In this document: piece by piece, positions 16,366 to 23,683 of the stretch
Layout: every line of letters starts with the position of its first letter
Position numbering within the stretch: the first letter of the stretch is position 1
From: DATHTK01 sp035463295
Lineage (GTDB): Bacteria > Actinomycetota > Rubrobacteria > Rubrobacterales > Rubrobacteraceae
Assembly: GCA_035463295.1 (NCBI GenBank)
Contig: DATHTK010000063.1
Location: 19,867 to 83,866, forward strand
DNA: 64,000 bases
Direction of reading: 5' to 3'
The notes under the pieces: model-generated
What the model was told of the DNA's origin: nothing
Seen by the model: the letters and a program-made list of their open reading frames with translations, nothing else
The model's database searches: none
Position numbers and translations under genes: made by a program

Positions 16366-17301
16366 GTGGCTCAGGCAGGAATACCGCAGGGCTCCCCCGG
16401 CGACCCCGTCGCCGGCCCCAACCTCGCCGCGCCGACGGCGGTCAGGACGAGGAGCCGCTGGGAGGACTTCCGGCGGACCTTTTTCTCCAACCGCCTCGCG
16501 CTCTTCGGGACGGTCGTCATGGCCGGCTTCGTGCTTATGGCCGTCTTCGCGCCGCTCCTGGCCCCCTACGACCCGCTGCAACAGGACCTGGGCGGCAAGT
16601 TCGCGCCCCCTTCGTTCGCCCACCCCTTCGGCCAGGATGAGCTCGGGAGGGACATCCTCTCGCGCGTGATCTACGGCGCCAGGATCTCGCTCACCGCCGG
16701 GATCGCCGCCGTCGCCATCGCCACCGGCCTCGGGACCCTTATCGGGGTCACAGCCGGGTATTTCGGGCGCTGGCCGGACTCGATCCTGATGCGCCTGATG
16801 GACGTAGTCCTCGCCTTCCCAAGCATCCTGCTCGCGATCGTCATCGTCTCGGTCCTCGGCCCGAGCCTGCCGAACGCTATGCTCGCTATCGGCATCGTCT
16901 TCGTGCCCCAGATAGCCCGGGTCGTCCGCTCCGCGGTGATCTCCGTCCGCGAGCGCGACTACATCGAGGCCGAACGCGCCCTCGGCGCAGGGAACGCTCA
17001 GATAGTCTTCTCCGGCGTGCTCCCGAACAGCATGGCCCCTCTTGTCGTGCAGGCGACCCTCACCCTGGCTACCGCCATCCTCGACGTCGCCGCCCTCTCC
17101 TTTCTCGGTCTCGGCGCTCGGGCCCCCACCCCCGAGTGGGGCGCCATGCTCACCGACGCCTTCCGTAGCGGCTTCGGCGTCTTCGTGCAAGGCCAGCACG
17201 CCATTATCTTCCCCGGCATAGCTATCGCTCTCGCCGTGCTCTCCGTGAACTTTATCGGCGACGGATTGCGCGATGCCCTCGACCCACGCCACCGCCACTA
17301 A
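16366..17301 (+). CDS. ABC transporter permease, DppC type
   Basis: The second permease of the importer, 311 aa. After a ~35-residue cytoplasmic N-terminus (RTRSRWEDFRRTFFSNRLALFG) come six membrane helices. The DppC signature PFGQDELGRDILSRVIYGARISL and the EAA loop ERDYIEAERALGAGNAQIVF are clear. The GTG start overlaps the dppB stop region (TACTGAGGTGG), indicating translational coupling. No DppD/DppF ATPase genes follow: the next gene is unrelated, so the ATPases must be encoded elsewhere, if the system works at all given the damaged binding-protein gene. Confidence 0.9.
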   Translation: MAQAGIPQGSPGDPVAGPNLAAPTAVRTRSRWEDFRRTFFSNRLALFGTVVMAGFVLMAVFAPLLAPYDPLQQDLGGKFAPPSFAHPFGQDELGRDILSRVIYGARISLTAGIAAVAIATGLGTLIGVTAGYFGRWPDSILMRLMDVVLAFPSILLAIVIVSVLGPSLPNAMLAIGIVFVPQIARVVRSAVISVRERDYIEAERALGAGNAQIVFSGVLPNSMAPLVVQATLTLATAILDVAALSFLGLGARAPTPEWGAMLTDAFRSGFGVFVQGQHAIIFPGIAIALAVLSVNFIGDGLRDALDPRHRH

Positions 17302-17431
17302 GCCTCTACCACCCCGCGACGAAAGGCGCTCGCTCCAGAGAAACCTCCAAGGTAGAGGTTTAGGCCATCTATATGCTGGGTACACATATCTTTGTACAGG
17401 CAAGATACCAGATAAACAGGAGGAATCGGCA

Positions 17432-17983
17432 GTGCACAGGACGCCAACTACTTTCGAGAAGACGGGCGAGACGGCCCAGGCCGTGGCCAGGACGGCGCAG
17501 GGTTCGGCCTATGTGGTATCGGACTACGTAGCGAAGTCCCAGGAGTTGAACACCAGGTTCGCCCGGAGCGTAGTCGAGAGCTGGACTGATGTCATGCGCC
17601 GTCAGGCGGAGCTCACGCAGGACATGGTACAGGAGCTTTATAGGAGGGGCGAGGATCAGACCGACGCCGTTCAGAGGCTCTACGGCCAGTGGGCGAGCGC
17701 TTTCATGAGCTTTCCCGCTACGGGGATGACGTACGATCCGTTCGCTCTGCAGCGGCGCGGGCTCCGCGTAGCCGAGACGGCTATGGAGGACGTCGTTGAC
17801 GCTGTCGAGACTGGCGGGTTCCCGATCCCGGGCTACGACGAGTTGAACGTCAACGAGGTTTCGGCCAGGCTCGACACCCTCACCGCGGATCAGCTCAAGA
17901 AGGTCCGCGAGTACGAGAAGCGCAACAAGAACCGCGAGACCGTCATCGAGCAGATCGACCGGAAGATCCGGATCGCCTCGTAG
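17432..17983 (+). CDS. Phasin-like helical protein, 183 aa
   Basis: Unknown role. Residues ~1-110 are helical with a phasin-like pattern (KTGETAQAVARTAQGSAYVVSDYVAKSQELNTRFA split over two helices). Phasins coat polymer granules or act as scaffolds. The C-terminal ~45 residues (YDELNVNEVSARLDTLTADQ then LKKVREYEKRNKNRETV) form a separate helix-turn-helix-like module also seen at the ends of other actinobacterial proteins; this is a recollection, not a search result. The GTG at 17432 has GGAGG eight bases upstream, which decides the start. A bidirectional terminator follows. Confidence 0.65.
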   Translation: MHRTPTTFEKTGETAQAVARTAQGSAYVVSDYVAKSQELNTRFARSVVESWTDVMRRQAELTQDMVQELYRRGEDQTDAVQRLYGQWASAFMSFPATGMTYDPFALQRRGLRVAETAMEDVVDAVETGGFPIPGYDELNVNEVSARLDTLTADQLKKVREYEKRNKNRETVIEQIDRKIRIAS

Positions 17984-18011
17984 GGCGGGATCAGAGCAAG
18001 GCGTTTCGTTG

Positions 18012-18034
18012 AGGCCGGGCGTAATGCCCGGCCT
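18012..18034. terminator. Bidirectional terminator
   Basis: AGGCCGGGC and GCCCGGCCT form a 9-bp stem around GTAAT, followed by TTCTCT on the plus strand. It sits between two convergent genes (stop at 17983, stop at 18056) and could serve both. Confidence 0.8.
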
Positions 18035-18055
18035 TTCTCTGTCCGGCGGGACCGC

Positions 18056-19198
18056 TCAAAGGCGAGGGTCTCCTTCGTGCTTCAGCTTCGACTGGATGAC
18101 GATACTCTGGACGAGGCCGACCGAGAGGAGGCTCACCAGGAGGTTCGAGCGCCCGTAGCTCACGAGGGGGAGGGGAAGGCCCGTGACGGGCATCATCCCC
18201 ATAGACATGCCGATGTTGATCAGGACGTGGAACGTGAGCATCGCCGCAACTCCGACCGAGATCAGCACGCCGAAGCGGTCGCGTGAGATCGTCGCGGCGC
18301 GCAGGATGCGCCAGATCAGGACGAAGAAGAGGAAGAGCACGAGCATGCCGCCAACGAATCCTATCCTCTCGGCCATGTTAGCGAAGATGAAGTCGGTGCG
18401 GTCTTCGGGCAGGTAGCCCAGGTCGCCGAGCGTGGTGGAGACTTCGAAGCCTTTTCCGAGGATGCCGCCGGAGCCGATCGCCATCTTCGAGTTCTCGACC
18501 TGGTAGCTCACCTCGGGCGCGCTCGCCGGGTCGAGGAATGAGGTGAGTCGCGCCAGCTGGTACTCCTCCAGCGCGCCGAGCTTTACCGCTAGGAAGGACC
18601 CCAGCGCTCCGGTCGCGAAGAGAGCCCCCAGTTGCCGCCACGTCGCTCCACCGACGAAGACCATGGCTACGAAGATCGCGCCGAACACGAGCGCCGTGCC
18701 GAGGTCCGGCTGTGCCATCACGAGCAGCACCGGGAACGCCATTATCCCCAGAGCCTTCAAGAAGGTCATGTGAGAGCCGAAGCTGTTCTCCGCGACGTAA
18801 CCGGCCAGCACCACTATCACGCAGAGCTTGGCGAACTCCGAGGGCTGTACCTGTACAGGACCGACGTCGATCCAGCTCTTCGACCCGTGTACCGCGAACC
18901 CCGCCACGAGCACCGCGAGCAGCATGGCGATCGCCAACCCGTAGATGGGGCGCAGGTAGCGCTGCAGGCGCTGGTAGTTGAAGAGCGCCAGCGGCGTCGC
19001 CAGCGCGAGACCGACCACCAGACCCATCGCTTGGTTGAGAGCGTAGAACTGCCGGTAGTCCGTGTCCGCCATGTAGACCGCGAGAATGCCTGTGCCGCCC
19101 AGCGCCAGCGCGACGAGGAGCAGCACCGGGTCCAGGCGACGTAACCGGTCGGAGACCCTTACGCCCTGCGCCTTCTTGCCCACTCTGGCGACAGCCAA
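18056..19198 (-). CDS. rodA: RodA-type peptidoglycan glycosyltransferase (SEDS family)
   Basis: Polymerises lipid II during cell elongation, usually with a class B PBP. It is 380 aa with about ten helices. Conserved points seen: SKSWIDVGPVQVQPSEFAKL, the catalytic Asp region MAQPDLGTALVFGAIF, ENSKMAIGSGGILGKGF, and FANMAERIGFVGG. The usual SYGGSS signature near the C-terminus reads SYGRSNLL here, an unusual substitution of a conserved glycine. A RodA rather than FtsW call rests on the IDVGPVQVQPSE loop. The TTG at 19198 follows GGAGGG at short spacing; the frame extends further upstream without family-like sequence. No PBP2 gene is adjacent; a divergent sortase gene lies upstream. Confidence 0.85.
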   Translation of the reverse strand: MAVARVGKKAQGVRVSDRLRRLDPVLLLVALALGGTGILAVYMADTDYRQFYALNQAMGLVVGLALATPLALFNYQRLQRYLRPIYGLAIAMLLAVLVAGFAVHGSKSWIDVGPVQVQPSEFAKLCVIVVLAGYVAENSFGSHMTFLKALGIMAFPVLLVMAQPDLGTALVFGAIFVAMVFVGGATWRQLGALFATGALGSFLAVKLGALEEYQLARLTSFLDPASAPEVSYQVENSKMAIGSGGILGKGFEVSTTLGDLGYLPEDRTDFIFANMAERIGFVGGMLVLFLFFVLIWRILRAATISRDRFGVLISVGVAAMLTFHVLINIGMSMGMMPVTGLPLPLVSYGRSNLLVSLLSVGLVQSIVIQSKLKHEGDPRL

Positions 19199-19301
19199 CG
19201 ACCCTCCTACGGGGAATCCGTTCGAACCCAGATAACTTAACCGATCCGAACCCTCTCGACAACGCCGCGCGGAAAGTGTTGAGTTTTTGTGAGGAATGTT
19301 T

Positions 19302-19329
19302 TTGTGTTGTGTCAAGCGGGCTGTATGAT
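19302..19329 (+). promoter_or_regulatory. Sortase promoter, probably giving a leaderless mRNA
   Basis: TTGTGT (19302-19307) and TATGAT (19324-19329) are separated by 16 bp in a locally AT-rich stretch. The expected transcription start falls at about 19336, exactly at the GTG I take as the sortase start. Confidence 0.6.
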
Positions 19330-19335
19330 ATCCGT

Positions 19336-19974
19336 GTGAGAAAGGAGCCTTTCGGGTCCTGGACCCGCACGGACAAAGCGTCGGTCTACCACCGCTCGAG
19401 GTCGAGGCGGCGGGCGAGCCGGAGTACGATAGCGCTTCTGGGAGCGGTTATGATCCTGTTCTCCATAGGGATGGTCGTCGCCGACGTTACGAGCGTCGAG
19501 GACTCTTCATCGGCGGCTCCGACACACGACAGAGGCAAGGGTCTGACGCTCACGGTACCGAAGATGGACCGGGTGGCAAATGTACCCGTCGCCAGCGCTA
19601 CCTCCGGGAACAAGGCGAAGCTCGCCAGCGGCGTCGTGCGCCTGAAGGACACGGGGCTCCCGTGGCAGGAGGAGGCGAACGTCTACATCGCCGGCCACCG
19701 CCTCGGCTACCCGAGGAGCGGCAGCTTCCTCGTCTTCTGGGACCTGAACAAGCTCAAGCGAGGGGATCGCGTCGTGCTCCGGGATTCCGAGGGTCAGAAG
19801 TACGTCTACAGGGTCTTCGACAAGCTGATCGTACCCCCGGGAGACGTATCGGTAAAGAAGCCGGTGGAGGGCAAGAATATAGTCAGCCTGCAGACCTGCA
19901 CCCTCCCTAACTACAAGGACCGCCTGATCGTTCGCGCAGAATTGGTCTCCGGCGGAGGCTCGTCGCTCCTCTAG
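19336..19974 (+). CDS. Sortase (class E-like)
   Basis: A membrane-anchored cysteine transpeptidase that attaches proteins to the cell wall. One N-terminal transmembrane helix (STIALLGAVMILFSIGMVVAD, near residues 35-55) follows a strongly basic region. The catalytic triad is visible: His121 in IAGHRLGYP, Cys188 in SLQTCTLPNYKD, and Arg196. Length 212 aa. Class E is inferred from the H-R-x-G-Y context and the absence of a class A/C insertion. No sorting-signal protein is encoded next to it; the giant secreted protein at 54.4 kb lacks an obvious C-terminal sorting signal. The GTG start matches a leaderless promoter; a TTG at 19276 is in frame but lies upstream of that promoter. Confidence 0.85.
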   Translation: MRKEPFGSWTRTDKASVYHRSRSRRRASRSTIALLGAVMILFSIGMVVADVTSVEDSSSAAPTHDRGKGLTLTVPKMDRVANVPVASATSGNKAKLASGVVRLKDTGLPWQEEANVYIAGHRLGYPRSGSFLVFWDLNKLKRGDRVVLRDSEGQKYVYRVFDKLIVPPGDVSVKKPVEGKNIVSLQTCTLPNYKDRLIVRAELVSGGGSSLL

Positions 19975-19994
19975 CCGCGAACCGCCCTTAGCGA

Positions 19995-20263
19995 CTACAG
20001 GAGCGGCAGCCTCGGCATCCCCTCCGACGGTCGGTAGGTGTCGAACCCCATCTTGACGAGAAACAACCAGCGGGGAAATAGAGTGCACTCGTGCTCGTTG
20101 GGCAGCTCCAGCGTCAGCCCAGCTCGTTCCACACCCGGGGCTCCTCGCCCACGAAGCTCCCGCTGATCGGGTGGAACCCCGCGAGGTGGAGGAATCCGCC
20201 GCGACGCAACCGTGTGGCGACGACCCCGCCCGGTCGAACCGGAATGTGCCCGCCGTTCTTGAC
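19995..20263 (-). pseudogene. Decayed methyltransferase-like 3' fragment
   Basis: Two overlapping minus-strand frames give protein-like but disconnected sequence. One has RPGGVVATRLRRGGFLHLA and GFHPISGSFVGEEPRVWNELG followed by a stop; the other continues LPNEHECTLFPRWLFLVKMG and EGMPRLPLL. Together they resemble the C-terminal part of a class I SAM-dependent methyltransferase broken by a frameshift. There is no start, and the promoter of the MFS gene now lies in it. The family assignment is weak. Confidence 0.3.
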
Positions 20264-20313
20264 AACAGAAGCGAAAAACCCCTATACTGCATTGCGTACT
20301 TACAGTGTAAGTA
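20259..20313 (+). promoter_or_regulatory. Promoter and palindromic operator of the MFS gene
   Basis: TTGACA (20259-20264) and TATACT (20283-20288) are 18 bp apart, a near-consensus sigma-70 promoter. The perfect inverted repeat TACTTAC-AGT-GTAAGTA (20297-20313) begins at the expected transcription start. TTAC/GTAA arms with a short centre are typical of TetR-family operators. No TetR gene lies nearby. Confidence 0.7.
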
Positions 20314-20388
20314 GACAAGACGGGAGGGGTGGTGGGGCGGGTTTAGGAGATGCACGGTGTGGTTCGGGCATAGAGGGCGTAGTCGGAT

Positions 20389-21807
20389 GTGCCTTGCCAG
20401 GGGTGGTTCTTGGGCGAGTTGAGAGTTGGAGGGCGTCCTGGTGACGATGGCGCGCGGCGCCGTCGGCAGCGCGGGTGGATGTTCTACGACTGGGCCAACT
20501 CCGCCTATGCGACCACGGTCGTGGCGGTTTTCCTGGGTCCGTACCTCAATGCGATGGCCAAGGAGGCTGCCTGTACGCAGCGGGATCTGGGCGTTGCGGC
20601 GTGTGCTACGGCGGAGAAAGTTCCGCTCGAGTTTCTCGGTATAACCCTTCTCCACGACTCCTGGTACCCTTACGTTCTTGGCCTGTCGATACTGATCCAG
20701 GTCGTCGTGTTGCCCATCACCGGCGCGGTGGCCGACCGGTCGCGGCGAAAGGTCCAGATCCTCGCGTTGTTCGCCTACGTGGGTGCGGTTGCGACGATGC
20801 TCATGTACTTCGTCGCTGATGGCCGGTTCCTCCTGGGATGGGTACTCTACCTCGTCGCCAACATGGCGTTCGGTGCGTCGATCGTCGTTTACAACGCGTT
20901 CTTGCCGGAGATCAGCACGCCGGACGAACGCGACAAGATCTCCGCCCAGGGCTGGGCTCTGGGGTACTTTGGTGGAGGGCTGCTCCTCGGCGCGAACCTC
21001 CTGCTGTTTACCGTGCATGGATCCCTCGGTCTCTCGGAGGGTCTCGCGGCGCGGATCAGCTTGCTCTCGGCCGGTCTGTGGTGGGCTGTGTTCACGCTTA
21101 TACCGATCTCGCGTTTGCGCAACCGCCGGGATGCGGCGCGCGCTGGACCGGGCTCCCGTGTAGTGTCGGCCGGCTTCCGCCAGCTCTGGCACACGTTGCG
21201 CGGGGCGCGTTCCTACCCGAAGACGCTGTTGTTTCTCGCCGCGTTCCTCTTCTACAACGATGGGATCCAGTCGGTCATCCTCCTCTCCGCCGTGTACGGC
21301 GTGAACGAACTCGAGTTCGACCAGGGCACTGTGATCGTTGCGTTCCTCATGGTGCAGTTCGTCGCGTTCGCGGGCGCTCTGGCGCTCGGTCGGCTCGCCC
21401 GGCTGATCGGCGCGAGGCGAGTCGTACTGGGTAGCCTCGTGCTGTGGACGCTCGTTCTGGTCGTGGCGTACTTCGTCGAAGAGCGTGCGACAGCCCAGTT
21501 TTTCGCGCTCGCTGCGTTTATTGGCTTCGTGCTCGGCGGCAGCCAGGCCCTATCCCGCTCGCTGTACTCGCAGATGATCCCTCGCGGCAAGGAGGCGGAG
21601 TATTTCAGCCTCTATGAGATCAGCGAGCGCGGCACGAGCTGGCTCGGAGCTGTGACGTTCGCGACGGTCAACCAGCTCACCGGCAGCTACCGCACGGCGA
21701 TCCTTTCGCTCGTCGCCTTCTTTGTCGTGGGCTTCGTCCTCCTGGCCATGGTTGATGTGCGGCGCGCTAGCGTAGAGGCCGGCAACCTGCCGCCCGAGCG
21801 GGTGTGA
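20389..21807 (+). CDS. MFS transporter, UMF1 (Atg22-like) family
   Basis: A 12-helix inner-membrane protein of unknown substrate, 472 aa from the GTG at 20389. The family N-terminus RGWMFYDWANSAYATTV and the loop GAVADRSRRKVQILALFAYVG are clear. The half with FLFYNDGIQSVILLSAVYG and GGSQALSRSLYSQMIP is characteristic of UMF1/Atg22 proteins, which export amino acids in yeast vacuoles. The start is uncertain: the conserved Trp before MFYDWAN excludes the ATG at 20478, and GTG at 20389 with GAGGG upstream is the best full-length choice. Expression is probably repressor-controlled (palindrome at 20297). Confidence 0.8.
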   Translation: MPCQGWFLGELRVGGRPGDDGARRRRQRGWMFYDWANSAYATTVVAVFLGPYLNAMAKEAACTQRDLGVAACATAEKVPLEFLGITLLHDSWYPYVLGLSILIQVVVLPITGAVADRSRRKVQILALFAYVGAVATMLMYFVADGRFLLGWVLYLVANMAFGASIVVYNAFLPEISTPDERDKISAQGWALGYFGGGLLLGANLLLFTVHGSLGLSEGLAARISLLSAGLWWAVFTLIPISRLRNRRDAARAGPGSRVVSAGFRQLWHTLRGARSYPKTLLFLAAFLFYNDGIQSVILLSAVYGVNELEFDQGTVIVAFLMVQFVAFAGALALGRLARLIGARRVVLGSLVLWTLVLVVAYFVEERATAQFFALAAFIGFVLGGSQALSRSLYSQMIPRGKEAEYFSLYEISERGTSWLGAVTFATVNQLTGSYRTAILSLVAFFVVGFVLLAMVDVRRASVEAGNLPPERV

Positions 21808-21905
21808 CCTAGCGCGCGCCGGGTGGGGGACATGCAATACCGGAGCCGTACCCTAGAGTCCGGCGTCTAAGTGTATAACCACCGCGGGTAGCTTCGAGCG
21901 ACCGC

Positions 21906-22097
21906 CTAGCGTTCCTCTATGCCGGGCTTCCTGGCGCGGTCTTGCAGGTCCTTCTTCGACCAGTCCTCGTAGCTGCGGGACCTGCCGCCACGCTTGCCCG
22001 CCGCCGAACGCCCGGTGTTGGCGATCCTGGCCGCCTGCTCCTTGCGCTCTCCCTTCTCGCGCAGCGTCTCGTACGGCTCGTTGTCCTCGCAAGGCAC
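21906..22097 (-). CDS. Small basic protein, DUF7218/Rho-N-like, 63 aa
   Basis: A short cytoplasmic protein of a family widespread in actinobacteria. The sequence YETLREKGERKEQAARIAN, then SYEDWSKKDLQDRARKPGI, matches the usual pattern of a helix with KGxSKExAARIxN and a following Y-x-x-W-T-x-x-x-L motif, reminiscent of SAP/Rho N-terminal modules that touch nucleic acids. It starts at a GTG (22097) with a weak ribosome site. A zinc-ribbon gene lies 41 bp upstream on the same strand. The function is not known. Confidence 0.7.
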   Translation of the reverse strand: MPCEDNEPYETLREKGERKEQAARIANTGRSAAGKRGGRSRSYEDWSKKDLQDRARKPGIEER

Positions 22098-22138
22098 CCA
22101 TAGGGGCGTTCCCCGCGGAACCAGTACGATAAACCTCT

Positions 22139-22366
22139 CTAGGTGGTCCCTTTGCGCGAACCCTTGTAGAGGTAACGGACCTCGACCTCCTGGTAATTAC
22201 CGCACTCGGGACAGGTGAATGGGCGCACCTTGCGCGAGCTGAAGGCCGGAACGATGGTCGTCTTGTTCCAGTCGAAGACGTACCCGCACGCTTCGCATTT
22301 CTGGCGGAACGTGACCACCGTGCCTCTCTCGCCGACGATCTCGCCCCCCGTCATCTCTACCGCCAT
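22139..22366 (-). CDS. Zinc-ribbon protein, 75 aa
   Basis: A small protein with two CxxC knuckles, CEACGYVFDW and CPECGNYQEVEV, spaced about 28 residues apart, as in rubredoxin-like or zinc-ribbon folds. It probably binds one zinc ion; no catalytic domain is attached. It begins with ATG at 22366 after a G-rich site (AAGGGGCGGCAGGC). It is read on the same strand as the DUF7218-like gene, and the pair may be co-transcribed. It is divergent from the EspR-like regulator. Confidence 0.7.
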   Translation of the reverse strand: MAVEMTGGEIVGERGTVVTFRQKCEACGYVFDWNKTTIVPAFSSRKVRPFTCPECGNYQEVEVRYLYKGSRKGTT

Positions 22367-22456
22367 GCCTGCCGCCCCTTACGCTGACAGTTACGCTTCG
22401 TACCCGATTCTATCCGAACAAGGCGTGCTCCAGCTCGCGAAACCCTCGATGTGGCA

Positions 22457-22486
22457 TTGATTGAACGCAGGGAGCGTCGGTATAAT
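22457..22486 (+). promoter_or_regulatory. Promoter of the EspR-like regulator
   Basis: TTGATT (22457-22462) and TATAAT (22481-22486), spaced 18 bp, precede the regulator by about 38 bp. A further TTGACA (22491-22496) has no matching -10 box. Confidence 0.6.
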
Positions 22487-22523
22487 TTTGTTGACACATG
22501 CTGTAGAGCGGGGTGGGAGCCGG

Positions 22524-23165
22524 TTGCACATCGCCCGGAAATTCGAGTCGTTCCTGGAGAGGTACCGGCGGGAGGACGGTGGCAGGTGGACCGGTCAGGA
22601 CCTGCACGACGCGACCGGTGGGGTCGTGACCCGCTCCTACGTCAGCACGCTCAGGAAGGGCAGGATCGAGAACCCCGGTTTCGAGAAGCTGCGGGCGATA
22701 GCGAAGGCGATGGGCTTTCCGCCGGAGCTGTGGTTCGAGGAGGGGGGGGAATACGCAGAGGCGGGTAGGTTCGAGAGCCTTGACGACCGGTCGAGTCTCG
22801 CCGAGCGGGTAGACCACCTCTTCGCGTCGGTGAAGAACGAGCGGTCGGGGGAACCCTACACCGAGGCGGAGGTCGCCCGGGCGGCTCTGGGAGACCTGAC
22901 CGAAGAGGACGTATCCAGGATAAGGAGCGGGCGCCTTACGAACCCGACCATAAGCCAGGTTCTGGCGCTCGCCGACTTCTTCCGCGTCGAGCCCGCCTAT
23001 TTCCTCGGACGGGGCAGAGGGTCGCTGGACGAGGAGTCGTTCCGGGCGTTGGGCGACGAGAAGTCCCGGCTGTTGCTCCGCGGGAGCCTGGATCTCTCCG
23101 CCGCGGAGAAAGACATGCTCATCGACATGATCGAGCACCTCCGGCGGCTGCGCGCGGGGGTATAG
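22524..23165 (+). CDS. XRE-family regulator with tandem HTHs, EspR-like
   Basis: A DNA-binding protein of 213 aa with two helix-turn-helix regions. The first (~residues 20-65) contains VVTRSYVSTLRKGRIENPGF and RAIAKAMGF. The second (~105-150) contains LTEEDVSRIRSGRLTNPTIS and VLALADFFRVEPAYFLGRG, closely resembling the HTH of mycobacterial EspR. The C-terminal helix (LSAAEKDMLIDMIEHLRRL) resembles the EspR dimerisation segment. EspR is a nucleoid-associated regulator of secretion genes in mycobacteria; here no ESX genes are present, so the target is unknown. The TTG at 22524 follows GGGAG. A strong promoter (TATAAT) is upstream. Confidence 0.75.
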   Translation: MHIARKFESFLERYRREDGGRWTGQDLHDATGGVVTRSYVSTLRKGRIENPGFEKLRAIAKAMGFPPELWFEEGGEYAEAGRFESLDDRSSLAERVDHLFASVKNERSGEPYTEAEVARAALGDLTEEDVSRIRSGRLTNPTISQVLALADFFRVEPAYFLGRGRGSLDEESFRALGDEKSRLLLRGSLDLSAAEKDMLIDMIEHLRRLRAGV

Positions 23166-23182
23166 GGAGAGCTTCTTTCATG

Positions 23183-23566
23183 TCAGGCGCCTGTTCTGGC
23201 GTCTATTCGTCCCTTGTGCCGTTCGGCGGCGGCCCTCGCGCGCTCGTAACTCATGTGGAAGAGGTCTACGGCCCCGCGTACGTCTTTCGGCTCCCGAATT
23301 CGGTAGCTCACGACGCCCGCAAAGCCGGCCCCGTGTGGCTTCGCCCGTCCGCCGGAGATCAGCTCGTCATGGACCGTTCTCGGGAACGCGAGGTCTGCGA
23401 CGCCGGTGTCGTGGATATGCCCGAGCGCCCGGCGCCCGAGCTTGTAGACGGTCGCTGGTGGAACGTAGAAACCACCCCGGCCCGGACCGCCCCTGAACCT
23501 CTCCTTGCTGACCCCGGGCCAGCTGAGCACCTCGCGCTCGACTGACGACAGCAGCTCATCGTTCAT
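23183..23566 (-). CDS. Luciferase-domain (DUF5519) protein, 127 aa
   Basis: A small protein of the family named luciferase-domain (DUF5519), whose biochemical role is not established despite the name. The hallmark stretch runs PGVSKERFRGGPGRGGFYV then KLGRRALGHIHDTGVADLAF, with RAKPHGAGFAGVVSYRI in the second half. The ATG at 23566 has a perfect GGAGG six bases upstream, which rules out the longer frame. It is convergent with the EspR-like gene (17 bp between stops) and 117 bp downstream of the acyl-CoA dehydrogenase on the same strand. Confidence 0.75.
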   Translation of the reverse strand: MNDELLSSVEREVLSWPGVSKERFRGGPGRGGFYVPPATVYKLGRRALGHIHDTGVADLAFPRTVHDELISGGRAKPHGAGFAGVVSYRIREPKDVRGAVDLFHMSYERARAAAERHKGRIDARTGA

Positions 23567-23683
23567 CGAATTCCTCCTCGTGCGAGAACAGCGCGACCTC
23601 ATGTCAGGGTGGCACGGAGAGGCTCTCCGCACATCGTGCGGAAGTACGGACCTCGACCTGTACTTTCGTACGGTTGCTCAGGT

